64,000 nt of DNA from Ephemerocybe angulata (lineage: Eukaryota; Basidiomycota; Agaricomycetes; Agaricales; Psathyrellaceae), in assembly GCA_013368325.1 (NCBI GenBank), contig JAACJK010000058.1, forward strand, positions 62,001 through 126,000, in the 5' to 3' direction. The notes beneath the pieces were generated by a model. The model did not search any database and was not told the DNA's origin. It worked only from the letters and a program-made list of their open reading frames with translations. The position numbers were made by a program, and so were the translations under genes. The stretch's first letter is position 1; the number at the start of each line of letters is the position of its first letter. Below, piece after piece: positions 1 through 9,999 of the stretch.

Positions 1-1687
1 CGAAACCGCCATAGTCGTCCTCGGGTTCCTCCTCCGGTGCTTCATCATCCCCGTTGTCAACGAGTATGTTGGACAGCAAGTCGAATGCTGCGCCGGCTAC
101 CTGAGGGTTCGTAGTGACCTCCGTCGCCTCGAGGATCGCCGGGAGCACCTCAGGGCTCGTCAATGCCTGAACGATAGCTTTCCTGATGGGCTCAGAGGCG
201 TCGGCCGAGTATGAATCCGCGAGCTTGGAGAGGGTCGCCGCAGCAAGCACCCGGGACTCTGGGGGAACGTCGGTGTTGCGTAGGCTTCCGACAAGGATGG
301 GAACGATATCTGCCGCAAAGAGGTGTGCACCAAAAGTTTGATCGAACTCTATAATGGCGATGATGCTGGTCTGGAGGGTGAAGTAAGGTTAGCGTAGGAT
401 CTGGTATATTCTCAATTAACCAATACTAACTAGGATGGAGCTTGATGTTGTCGCAAGCCCATTGGGGCCCAAAGAACGAATGGCGAAGTCGACAACCCCA
501 GATTTGATAGCTGCCTCCCGGATCGGGGTGTAGACATGAGCAAGCTGAGAGAACAGACGGAGCTTGACGGCCAAGTCGACCCCGTCGCTCTTCGAAAACG
601 CCCGCCGGAAGCCGTCAATAACGATGTTGTCGTCTTCGCCTTCCGATGTATACGTATAAAATATGTTGGGGAATGGGACGCTGCCAACTGGATCCCAGCG
701 AGCGAGGTGCTTGATGAGAGCGACAGCGAAGGTAGGGTGGGACTTGAGGAACCCGTCCGGCATCTCGAAGGTTTCAAAGATGTCGACGATGGAAGAGGAT
801 ATGGTGAAGTCAACCTCTGACTCCAACCTTGCGATAAGTGTCTCCAAGATCAGGCTCTGTAGTTCGTCTGGATCTTTGGAGGCGAGTTCTGCAAGTTCGC
901 TTCGAGAGTTATAAAGGAGTGACAGGGAGGATATGGCCATCGTTCTAGCTTGAGGGTCTGCGGCCTTGGTGGACAAAAGTAAGAAATCCAATGCCCCGGC
1001 CTTGAATGCGAGAGCGCGGTTGCGCTCCTGGCTGTACGCGATGATGCTCTGCAGGGTCTCAGCGGCGGCGGCGACATTTCCGGGATCACTGGATGGGCTA
1101 GCGCTTTCTGTTCCTGTAGTATTTGGAATCCTGAGTACCCCTTTGTACAGTTCGAGAGCCCGGCTTTGGAATGCTTTGTCCTCCTGCGAGCCTTCGAGTA
1201 TCGCCTCGAGTGTGGTCGTGATATTGTACCTGTTTAAAGCTGAGCCTGAGAAGAGGAATCCGATCAGTTCGTGCAATTTGGGTTTGGCTTCAGCGCGGGT
1301 CAGCTCGTTCACTGATATGAGCTTGCATGCTAGGTCGATGAGAGCGCTGCGTCTGTCATCCGCCAGACTGAGTGTGCTGGCAAGGGAGAAGATGTCGGGA
1401 ATCTTGGTAATGAGTTCTTCGGCTACCAGATCCTGTTGGCAGTCGCATGCGTTGGTGAGGGCTTCGATTGCCTGTACGCAGGTACATAATGAGCATTAGA
1501 GATGAAATGTCAGGGGAGTTCCGCGTACCTTCGCGAAAGATTCTTCATTGTCCGATTCCAGGCCTCGATAGAATTGCTGGATTTCATCCGAGCTCAGGGA
1601 AGGAACAGTTGGAGCGTCGTCTGCTTCGTCGTAGGCGTCTATCTCGTCAGAGGCCGGTGTACTGACATCTGAACCCGAGTCAGACAT
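1..1687 (-). CDS. Armadillo-like helical-repeat protein, 3' end beyond the window
   Basis: The protein starts at an ATG at 1687 with an acidic Ser/Asp-rich N-terminus, then becomes a continuous run of amphipathic helices typical of an ARM/HEAT-type scaffold. Three exons are seen: 1529-1687, 431-1471 and 1-370. They are joined by introns with GTACGC and GTTAGT donors, and the joins keep frame. About 520 residues are present and the reading frame is still open at base 1 within an acidic stretch. Hydrophobic helix repeats with an acidic head would suit a soluble scaffold or chaperone. The 26S proteasome assembly chaperone PSMD5/S5b is one family with this layout, but I see no diagnostic motif, so that is only a suggestion. 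The gene lies on the same strand as the aldo/keto reductase. Confidence 0.7.
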
Positions 1688-2847
1688 GGTGAAGCGCCTT
1701 CTTGCAGCGAATCAGGGCAGAAAGTTGGGGCAGGAGGCGAGAATGGGTGTCCACTACAGGAATTACCGAGTGAAGAGCCTTAATAACACTCATCTTGACT
1801 CCAGTGATGAGCGATGAGCAGACGTATAGCCAGCGACGCGGGCCCTGAGGGTCATGGGGTGGTTCAGGCACTGAATGAAAAAGCCTCAGGATTCCTTGGA
1901 TCTTCAGATTTGAAGGCTGTGGATTGGGTTGGGAGTGATTTCAAGGCACGGCTTGGGCAGGGTGTCATCGTCTGACGCTGGATGGCTGTTCGCTGCAGGT
2001 ACAGCCTGGGGAGATGGCTCCAGCGTACTGGTGAACGACAGTGGCACATCAAAATGGCATGGAGAGAGCCAAAACGAGAGACAGAGGGAGCTTGGAGGGA
2101 GCGCTCAAAATCCAGAAAACGCGAGGAATTGTTGTTCGAGTTGTTTGTGCGTGCTCGCTAGGATGGGGAAGTCTAGCAGAGAGGGCTGGGAAAGAGGCCC
2201 TACAGGTGTACACAGAGAGTGGGATAGACCGACGAGATAGTTAGGACGGCCGACCCCCAAAAGAGCATCGAAGATTCGGAAAAGGCACCATTTCGCTTCG
2301 AGCATCCTGTCACTGGATTCGGCTTTCCAGGGGTGGACTCCAAAGGGCTGGGTACCTGGGTATGCAGTGCCAAGGAGTGCCACATTCAGAAAAGAAAAGG
2401 TGGATTAGACGCCAAGCAGGTTGAAGTCAGAGTGAAGGGCCCGTGCAGGCCCGTGCGTCCAACATTCCGCCCAAACTGGAAACGGCCGATTTCAGTAATC
2501 TCTCTTCCCTCCTGCCGCTGGATCAAACCTCCACATTTTTATGAAGGAGGTTAGGGAAAGCTAAGCGCCCAAGGCCTGAACGAGCGCCTCTGCCTGCGGT
2601 ATATCCACTGAAAAAGATGTTCTGTCTCATTCAAAATTTAGCAGAGGGCGAGTCCAGATCTGCATGTGGTGCGTGCCAATAATGGGGCACAGCTATTATG
2701 GGCTGATCGCACTTCGAAGAGGTAGACATGCATTGGCACGAATACGGTACATAATTACAGCGACATACATTGTACAGAGTCCAGAGAGGTCAAGTAGTGA
2801 TTCACGACCCGCCTCAGCAGTTATCCAGGCTACAAGCTCTTAACGCC
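1688..2847. other. Intergenic, no supported gene
   Basis: Only short overlapping frames occur here. One minus-strand frame (about 1680-1871) overlaps the first codons of the armadillo-like gene and looks like leader sequence. The interval should hold that gene's promoter and the 3' end of the reductase gene. Confidence 0.5.
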
Positions 2848-4319
2848 TTACTTCTTGCCCGTGATAGGCGCGGGGAGGGGCCAGAACTCCAGATGTCCGC
2901 TCTGCTTGTGGAGGCCAACGTGTGCCGTACCATCTCCCTATTACGAATTGCCTTTGTTAGAACGCGGTTAAGATATCGAAAGAGGGAGGGGCGTACAATC
3001 ATGTTGTGTGGGAACCCAGGATCGAAAGGAACAGCGGCTTCAATCTCCTTGATGTGTTCGTCGGTAAGGGATAGGTCGAGGGCCTCGAGGTTGGCTACGA
3101 GATGCTCGACTTTTCGTCCACCGATGATGGGGAATACGAAGCGGGCCTTGTGCATAACGTAGGCAATAGCGACTGAAAGTCATCAAAGGCACAGGGTTAA
3201 GTTTTCATGCTAGAATGTGAAGGACGCAGAAAATACGCACTGGAGCTGATGCTCTTCGCGCCAATCTCCCCGGCAATCTTCTCGAGAACTTTGCAGACTG
3301 CCTTCTCCTTGTCGTTTCGCAGCCACGGGCCGAACACTTGCCTTCCCTGCTCACCGGACTTGATGCGGCGCTCCTCCTCCTCGTCAGTGCGAATCTTTCC
3401 AGCGGCAAGGACGCTCCAGGGGGCCAAAGCCATTCCCCATTGACGAGCCATGGGGATGATGTCGCGCTCGATGGAGCGGTCGAGCACGTTCCAGAGTCCT
3501 TGGTAAACGCAGAAGGGGGTGAGAGCATGGTCCCTGGCGTACTGGTTCGCCTGCGCAACGACCCAGGCGGGGGCATCAGAGATTCCCTGTTACCGAAGGG
3601 AAGTGGTATGTGAGCTTATGCGAGAGAGATAGAACTTGTGAGATGCACGTACGAGGTAGAGAACTTTGCGAGCAGTGACAAGTGCGTGCAGAGCCTGCAT
3701 TAATTCCTCGATGGCGGTGTCGTAGTCCCACCAGTGCACGTAGAAGAGGTCAATATAGTCCGTTCGGAGGTTCTTGAGAGACTGAGTGAGGGAATTGTGC
3801 ATCGACTTCACGTTTGTTCCGCCATAGAGCACTTTCTGCTCGACGGAGGGGTCGCGCGCCTTTGGGTTTGCCGAGTACTGAGATAAACCGACATGAGCAC
3901 TAATGCCTCTGGTTGGGATATGAGTGGGGCAGAAACTGACTTTGGTTGCGATGAAAAGCTGCTCCCGGATCCCCTTGGCCTCAGCCCATTCTCCGATGAA
4001 TTGTTCGGAGCTACCTTCCTGACTATTGGATTAAAAAATGAAGCGCGTTAGCATTGAGCTGCAGGATAGATGGAGGGACTGCGCAGCGCTTACTAGAAGT
4101 TGGCGGTATCAATGAAATTGCCGCCCAGATCATAGTACGCGTCGAGGAGCTTGAAGCTATCTTCTTTATTCATAGCTCCCATTCCGTAACCCCCCACTTG
4201 TCACCGATGCTCATACCACCGAGGATAATCGGGGAGACATGCACACCGGCGAGGGTGCAAAACTTGCGGTAGTTGCCCAGCTTGGACTTGGGAGCAGGAG
4301 GCGGAGCGAAGAAAGACAT
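2848..4319 (-). CDS. Aryl-alcohol-dehydrogenase-type aldo/keto reductase, apparent frameshift in exon 1
   Basis: An NADPH-dependent oxidoreductase of the AKR superfamily, AAD-like branch, expected in the cytosol and reducing aryl aldehydes to alcohols. Exons are 4094-4319, 3941-4022, 3653-3877, 3241-3586, 2997-3172 and 2848-2937. Seen in order are the N-terminal strand segment SPIILGGMSIGDKW, NFIDTAN followed by Tyr (catalytic Asp and Tyr), the Lys of IATK, DYIDLFYVHWWDYD (catalytic His), PWSVLAAGK and PIIGGRK. About 381 residues fit the family. Oddity: exons 1+2 total 308 nt, one short of a multiple of three. Within exon 1 the frame changes at a six-G run (4190-4195) between GDKW and GMGAMNKED. 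A deletion in the gene or an assembly error at the homopolymer both explain this. All other exon joins are clean. Confidence 0.88.
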
Positions 4320-5204
4320 TTCGGGTTGATTTCGGTTTTCGAGTTTGATAGGTAGATCGGAACGGTTGAGATGCTGAAGGTCCAGTCGAATATCTTCGCC
4401 CTTTTATACATCGAGGGCATCCCTCCTAACCGCTGTGAAGAACTTTCCGTTGATATCTCGATCACCAAGCTGGTGCTGACTGCTTGCCGCTTTGCCGCCT
4501 AGAATCAAACGGACAATAATTTACTGCGGAGAGAACACAAATATAGCTGTCCAGCCGCGTTGCAGTAAAACGCGTCGTTGCCGAGAGGCCACATAATGCT
4601 TGCCTGGACGCGGCAGGCGGCGGTAGACATGATGCACATTCCGCTTGTGCAACGCCCGCGAGACTGCACATTGAGCGACAGCCTTTGCCGGAGCTACGCG
4701 TATGCGTCCGGCAGCATCTGCTGACGAATGATTTGCCTTCTTCGAAGCCTTGCTGTGACTGGAGAGATTAAGCGAGTGTTGACAAGGTTCATAAGCTTGA
4801 ACAGATCCCAGTAGCCGTAGTGCTCTTCTGGGCCTATGATGAGAACTGTTTGGCCCCCCGGAATAGACACGGGGCGAAGAACTGAGAAAGAAAACCAACA
4901 AAGTTAGGGCCAATTCCACTCGGGAGTTACGTAGGTTTTCGTTGATACTTAGAAATCATACGGTCATGCAGTACTCCCGGACGAGTGCTTTGCAATTCGG
5001 TTAGGGGTGCAAATGGCGGGTTCTGGGGATGAGATGCCAAGCAGGTTGTCAGAGCGAGGGAAGTCTGAGTGATGGAGGCTGTGTGAAATTCGGTAAGCGC
5101 CGAATGCTGTTGACAACCCATTTTCCCCTTTGTGATGCATCTCTTCCTCCTCACAAAGCCTGTCTGGAAGCTCTTTTCTATCTCCCTTGACTGCCTCCAT
5201 TGAA
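4320..5204. other. Intergenic between divergent genes
   Basis: This stretch separates the minus-strand reductase from the plus-strand F-box-like gene and should contain both promoters. A 132-codon minus-strand frame (4521-4919) has no homology that I recognise and a composition like random GC-rich sequence, so I do not call it. Confidence 0.45.
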
Positions 5205-6794
5205 ATGGCGCAGAAACAGCCACTTTCTATGGGAAGGTCCTCAGTGTTCAATGCCGAGCTCTTCCCCCGGATCTTTCGGCAGCAAACCTGGAGTTCAAGA
5301 CCGCCGAACTCTTCTCGCTCACTGCCTATCTACGTCTTATCTCATGCTATGCAAGTTGGAAAAAACGGAACCGCACATTCAGCCAACCTGTCTGTTCAGA
5401 TCGACAAGGCCCCAGCACTGCGGGTGCTTGAGTCGAAAGGCCTTACAGCAGGTCGAACCGCCGAGGACACTCTGAACCGCCCGCTGCAGTCATGCACGAT
5501 GGCAATACCAGGCCGCTTCCCGCAAGATGTGATTCGACACATTCTACAAATATTGGTTGATCTACTCCAGGAGTCTGACTCCGTCTCCGTTAGGTTCCTG
5601 GAGGAGGTTGGTACCACCGTCAAATCTCGCTGCTACACTCACACAGTACTTCCCCAACAAGGGTCGCCTTTCCCCTTCCTCTACCTGGGTTTAGGCCCTA
5701 CATATCCTGCACTCCCTTGGTTCTCGTTCGAAACAGGCCGTCTGATCCCACATCCAGGATCTGCGGGGGCCTCTGTGAGCTGTCCTACCTCCGCACAAGG
5801 GCCAAGGGTCCAGCTCCCCCTCGCGTTGCTCCGTTTCTCCTCCGTGTGTGCCTACTGGCGATTTACATGTCACTTTGCACCAAGCATGTTCTCTCACCTT
5901 GTCATTCAAATCCCACTCGCTCGTGGAAAGCCATCGGCTGCTTTTGCTAAAGGACATTACAACCTATGCCAGCTTTTCCTTAGTCGACTTTCATCCCCTG
6001 GGCCATTGTTGCTTGTCATTCGCGCTGGTGAAGGCCCAAAACAGGACAACTGGCGCGTCGTTGACACCCGAACGGAGCTTGCAAAACTCATGGTGGCGTG
6101 CAACAAGGAGCGTGGACGTTGGAAGGAGTTGGAGGTTGTGGAGCTGGGAGATCGATTCATGCTCCAGCTTCTCTTTGGGGTAGAGGGCGCGGATACAGAG
6201 GAATCATTAACGATCCTCCCGTCGCCCGACCGGACTGATACCCCACTCTCAGTTTTCTCGGTTCCTCATTCCAACCCAATGCCACCTGCACCCTGCCTTG
6301 AAAGGCTCATTCTACACATTGATCGTATCATCCCCCAATCTCGCGCGATGGATCGACAGGAATGGTCTGCTATCCAAGAGGGGATGGTCCTAAACTTAAT
6401 CCGTCAGTTTCCGCGCGCACTTCCTTTGTTGACATACCTCCAGGTGGATATTGACCAAGTGGACAAGAGCTTCGTCGAACCGTTCCTTGCTAGCGTGGCC
6501 AACATCTATCTTCCTCCTTCCTTTCCTGGATCAATGAAAGGCGAAATGGGGAATCTGCGCAGTGGGGAGGAAGCTCACGACTGGAACGGTGGCGAAGCCC
6601 CGTATTCCCGCTGGCACGAGAAATTCACGAAGGATGTTCGACAACGGATTCCGCGTGTGACAGATCCGCCGGCGACCTCAATAGCAAGTCTTTGGGTCAT
6701 AGCTTCCAAGTCAAGACCGGATTCGGAGGAAGAATTCAATGCTCCAGCTGGTTTGCCTGACGTAAACTGGGGGATCGGGGGCCGGGGCAGCTAA
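5205..6794 (+). CDS. Degenerate F-box-like protein, tandem copy A
   Basis: A single-exon protein. Translation could begin at ATG 5205 or at ATG 5349; the second aligns best with the start of the downstream paralog. The core has FPQDVIRHILQIL, then after about 90 residues LLRFSSVCAYWRFTC followed by a Phe-Ser-His-Leu segment. This is the spacing and hydrophobic pattern of the F-box (LP..L..I....L...V...WR..A...LW..L) common in agaricomycete families, in a weakened form. No clear leucine-rich repeats follow. An SCF-type ubiquitin ligase adaptor role is inferred from the family only. It is paralogous to the gene at 7748 along most of its length, including a C-terminal YSRWHEKFTKDVRQR block (YTCWYDDFIKDVRRR in copy B). 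Confidence 0.72.
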   Translation: MAQKQPLSMGRSSVFNAELFPRIFRQQTWSSRPPNSSRSLPIYVLSHAMQVGKNGTAHSANLSVQIDKAPALRVLESKGLTAGRTAEDTLNRPLQSCTMAIPGRFPQDVIRHILQILVDLLQESDSVSVRFLEEVGTTVKSRCYTHTVLPQQGSPFPFLYLGLGPTYPALPWFSFETGRLIPHPGSAGASVSCPTSAQGPRVQLPLALLRFSSVCAYWRFTCHFAPSMFSHLVIQIPLARGKPSAAFAKGHYNLCQLFLSRLSSPGPLLLVIRAGEGPKQDNWRVVDTRTELAKLMVACNKERGRWKELEVVELGDRFMLQLLFGVEGADTEESLTILPSPDRTDTPLSVFSVPHSNPMPPAPCLERLILHIDRIIPQSRAMDRQEWSAIQEGMVLNLIRQFPRALPLLTYLQVDIDQVDKSFVEPFLASVANIYLPPSFPGSMKGEMGNLRSGEEAHDWNGGEAPYSRWHEKFTKDVRQRIPRVTDPPATSIASLWVIASKSRPDSEEEFNAPAGLPDVNWGIGGRGS

Positions 6795-7747
6795 ACCTTA
6801 CATGAGATCGTATAAGACGTATAGGACGTATAGGATTGCAACATCGTTCTAGAGTGCCAAGGTGGATTATCTTAGTTCTATACCCATGTAATGCTGCCAC
6901 AGATTGATAAGGTATAAGGGTGCTTTCGTAGCTTAACTACTTAATTACCTTTCCCATTGAAGCAATATTGCGTCTGTATTATCCAAGTGCCAGTGCGCCT
7001 TGAATTGCGGCATATCTCCAAAGCCGAACTTCAGAGTCCGCGAGGTCTATCGGTGTACTGCCCAGGTATAATGGCCAAATATTGAGAGGATATGAAGCCT
7101 CCTTTGTTGCGCGCCTTTCCTATCGATGCAACGTCGCCAATATGCTATCTAGGCGCCCAGGCGCCTATGAGCCTCCCTGTTCTAAATGATGGTCGGAAAC
7201 ACAAGACAAGCACATGTATACCTACCTCAATCAATGCTGGTGAGTGACCTAATTTCTGTCCACAAATATGTCGTCGCTACGGTCCTTTCTATCCTCACTC
7301 TACCCAAGACCATAGATAAACAGTCATAAACTGACGGAGAAATGCGCGTGTGAGTTGGCCCGATGCAAGCGTGGTAGCGGCGTGATGGGGGCGGTGCAAC
7401 AACCGTCTTATGCTGTTCATGTGGGGCGATTTGCTGCTTTGCGTCTCTTACTCCTCGACGTTAAACGAGAGCGTCGCATATAGGCAGCTTTCCAATGTCC
7501 GTCTAATTTGATTGAACCCAAGAAACAGTATACGTTCTCTCCCATCCGTTGTGGTAGGCTTAATTAACCTCTGGTTAAGTTCTTACCAGCACTTCTAACC
7601 CTTGCAGGAGTTCAGCGGGACGTCCCGATTGTTCACCAATGTCAAGGTCCCTAGAATGGATGCTTAAACGAAAAAACAGGCCAGTAGCACCCGCTGCCAC
7701 TCGAACGCAACGTCTATACTGCCTCTCCCATTCAATGCGAGCTGAGG
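6795..7747. other. Intergenic between the tandem paralogs
   Basis: No gene is seen. It contains a perfect 8-bp inverted repeat with a 2-nt spacer at 7150-7167 (TAGGCGCC arms), which may be a dyad binding site or chance. The 3' end of copy A is AT-richer than its flanks. Confidence 0.4.
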
Positions 7748-9169
7748 ATGATGGGACTGTCCATGCAACCAACTTCTGCCCACGTTGACGCAGACGCAGC
7801 AGCTCGAGTGTTTGAGATGAAGGGCCTTGCGACAGACTTGGAGGGTATTGGGGACACCTTCAAGCGCCCTTCCCAGTCATGCTATCTGGCTTCACCAGAC
7901 CATTTCCCGCAAGATGTGCTGCGGATTATCCTGGACGTCGTCATCTCCCGGTTACAGGAGTCAGACTTTCTGACTCTCAGGATGCATGAAGACATACAAG
8001 CCATGGCTAAACGCCGTTATCTGACCTACTCAGTTCTACTCCGAAAAACGCCACCATCGCACTTCAATTACCTAGGTCTGGTCCCAGCTTCCGGTCCCGA
8101 CACCGAAGCGCCTCCTCAGGGACGCCAGCGTACAATCCGAGACCACTACTCAGGACACGGTATACCACAAGCGCAACTCCCCTTTGCACTGCTCCGTTTA
8201 TCTTCGGTTTGTGCCTTCTGGCGACTTACATGCCTCTCTATCCCGAATCTATTCTCCCGCCTTGTCGTTCAGCTACCACTCGCGCCGGGGAAGCCATCAG
8301 CCACTTTTGCCCGCAAGCACCACGATTTCTGCCGGCTTTTTCTCACTCTACTTCCGGCTCTGGATACCCTCTCGCTCGTCATCTATACAGGGGTGAATAG
8401 GACCGCGTTTAGAATGCGCATCGCTGACCCGCGAACTGCGCTTGCAAGGCTTGTGCTCGCATGCACCGAGCAACGGGCTCGGTGGAGGGAGCTGGAGGCG
8501 TTGGAACTCGACGATCGCTTTGTATTCCAGCTCCTTTTCGGGATAGAGGACGCGGACCAAGATGTCCTTGAACCCTCGGAATCCCCTTTCCTTCGCCCGG
8601 TACCAGAGTTTAAGCCAATACCGCCGGCCATACACCTCGAGAACCTCATCCTACAATTCGATCGAGTCATCCCCCGAACGCGTGCGGCTGGCCGGAGGGA
8701 GTGGTGCACAATCCACGAAGAAACACTCTTAGATTTTATGCGACAAGTTCCAGTGGCGTATCCCTTGCTCAATCACTTTCAAGTGGAGATGTACGAGTTG
8801 GGGTCAGAATTTGTTGAACCATTTCTCTCCGCCGTGGCTGATATATGTCGGCCATCGTCCACCACTGGGATGGCCGGCACAGGGACGCTTGGCTCGGAGC
8901 AGGAACCCGAAGGGAAAGGGACTCGGTCTTGGGGAAAGGACGAAGAGGATTATACTTGTTGGTACGATGATTTCATCAAGGATGTTCGACGAAGGCATCC
9001 ACCTATACAGACGGCACACGCGGCAAGCCTTTGGGTCAAAGCTCTCAAATCGGGACCGGTTCGTGAAAGAAAGAGTGGTCAGATAAGGATTCCAGTCGTT
9101 ACATGGGAAGTTGGAAGGGAAAAGGCTTACATTGATTCTTATAATTATAACAGGGCTGTATGTTTCTAA
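7748..9169 (+). CDS. Degenerate F-box-like protein, tandem copy B
   Basis: A single-exon 473-residue protein from ATG 7748. It parallels the upstream copy: an N-terminal RVFEMKGL segment, RPSQSC, HFPQDVLRIILDVV, then LLRLSSVCAFWRLTC and LFSRLVVQLPLAPGKPSATFA. These match the F-box helices and a conserved proline-rich loop in copy A. The C-terminal YTCWYDDFIKDVRRR block is shared too. Copy A has extra N-terminal sequence and several small insertions. The pair is a head-to-tail duplication, and divergence is spread along the protein while the frames stay open, so both copies are probably functional. Function beyond a possible SCF adaptor is unknown. Confidence 0.75.
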   Translation: MMGLSMQPTSAHVDADAAARVFEMKGLATDLEGIGDTFKRPSQSCYLASPDHFPQDVLRIILDVVISRLQESDFLTLRMHEDIQAMAKRRYLTYSVLLRKTPPSHFNYLGLVPASGPDTEAPPQGRQRTIRDHYSGHGIPQAQLPFALLRLSSVCAFWRLTCLSIPNLFSRLVVQLPLAPGKPSATFARKHHDFCRLFLTLLPALDTLSLVIYTGVNRTAFRMRIADPRTALARLVLACTEQRARWRELEALELDDRFVFQLLFGIEDADQDVLEPSESPFLRPVPEFKPIPPAIHLENLILQFDRVIPRTRAAGRREWCTIHEETLLDFMRQVPVAYPLLNHFQVEMYELGSEFVEPFLSAVADICRPSSTTGMAGTGTLGSEQEPEGKGTRSWGKDEEDYTCWYDDFIKDVRRRHPPIQTAHAASLWVKALKSGPVRERKSGQIRIPVVTWEVGREKAYIDSYNYNRAVCF

Positions 9170-9553
9170 ACAGGTTATCTTCTTTGTATGAGTACGAAGG
9201 CAAGGAATCCGAATGAAAGTCAGCGTCTAATCACACTGGGAGGCGAATGCCCCCTTCACCTTCTTACACACTGACTTAGTTTTTAAAGTGTCTTTAAAGT
9301 GGCCCTAGACCTGGCCAAGCGCCCGGGCACCTACCGCCCCTCTGGCAATCTTTGGCTTCCGATGTCAACATAGACGTGAAATTGGTAAGTCGTCGCAGGT
9401 GCCATGAAACCAACAAAAGGTAAAGTTTCGTCAGGAACGAGCTAAGTCTTGACTGTTGTCAGTAAGTATAACTTTGAACAGAAAGCTCGCTGCTACATGT
9501 AATCAAGTTTCAACGTCGAAAAAAGAACATTCACTCTGTAATGAGTGAAGCTT
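9170..9553. other. Intergenic, nothing recognised
   Basis: Short spacer between the F-box-like copy B and the minus-strand tRNA gene. No reading frame, repeat or RNA was seen. Confidence 0.4.
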
Positions 9554-9664
9554 TGATGAGAGTGGGATTCGAACCCACGCCCTTTCGGACCAGATAAAGA
9601 ACTTGGGGGACATCGAATGTCCTGGTCCTTAGTCTGGCGCCTTAGACCGCTCGGCCATCTCACC
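9554..9664 (-). tRNA. tRNA-Leu(AAG) with a 31-nt intron
   Basis: The reverse complement gives a complete cloverleaf. The acceptor stem is GGTGAGA/TCTCATC with one G-T wobble and an A discriminator. The D-arm is GCCGAGCGGTCTAAGGC, and the anticodon stem CCAGA/TCTGG encloses CTAAGGA. A long variable arm typical of leucine tRNA follows, and then the T-arm GTGGG-TTCGAAT-CCCAC. The anticodon AAG reads CTT codons. A 31-nt intron (9596-9626) sits one base 3' of the anticodon, the normal place. The exonic sequence is identical to the plus-strand copy at 11632; only the introns differ. Confidence 0.95.
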
Positions 9665-9999
9665 ACGTTGTTTGAGGGTCGAGTGGAAGTAAAGGGGCGG
9701 GAGGAGGTTGGAGGGCCCGATCGTTCCCACGATCCTCCCGCCCCGCGCATCACGGTCTGGTTAATTGGTCCAGCTCCCTGCATTCCGCCCCTCAATCTTT
9801 CAGTTGTGCCTTACAAAGGTTTCGGTGCAAAGGTCTCGCCGACATTCTGCAAAAGTCCCCAGGGGAGAAGTTTAGTAACAGAACTAGAACGCTGTCAAGG
9901 ATGGAATGGAGAACAATGGCAGGGAAGCCTATATATGGGTGGAGTGGCAACGGAACAGAGCCCCAGGCCGCATCTCATTCTTGAACCACCACCACTACG
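9665..9999 (+). promoter_or_regulatory. Promoter region of the S1/P1 nuclease gene with TATA box
   Basis: A TATATAT element at 9930-9936 lies about 65 bp before the nuclease start codon, which leaves room for a short leader. No coding frame is credible here. The other side abuts the divergent tRNA gene, whose promoter is internal. Confidence 0.5.

Noticed and set aside
966..1499. 177-codon plus-strand frame
   Set aside because: Antisense shadow of the armadillo-like exon; no independent signals.
4521..4919. 132-codon minus-strand frame
   Set aside because: No motif or splice partner; lies in the shared promoter region.
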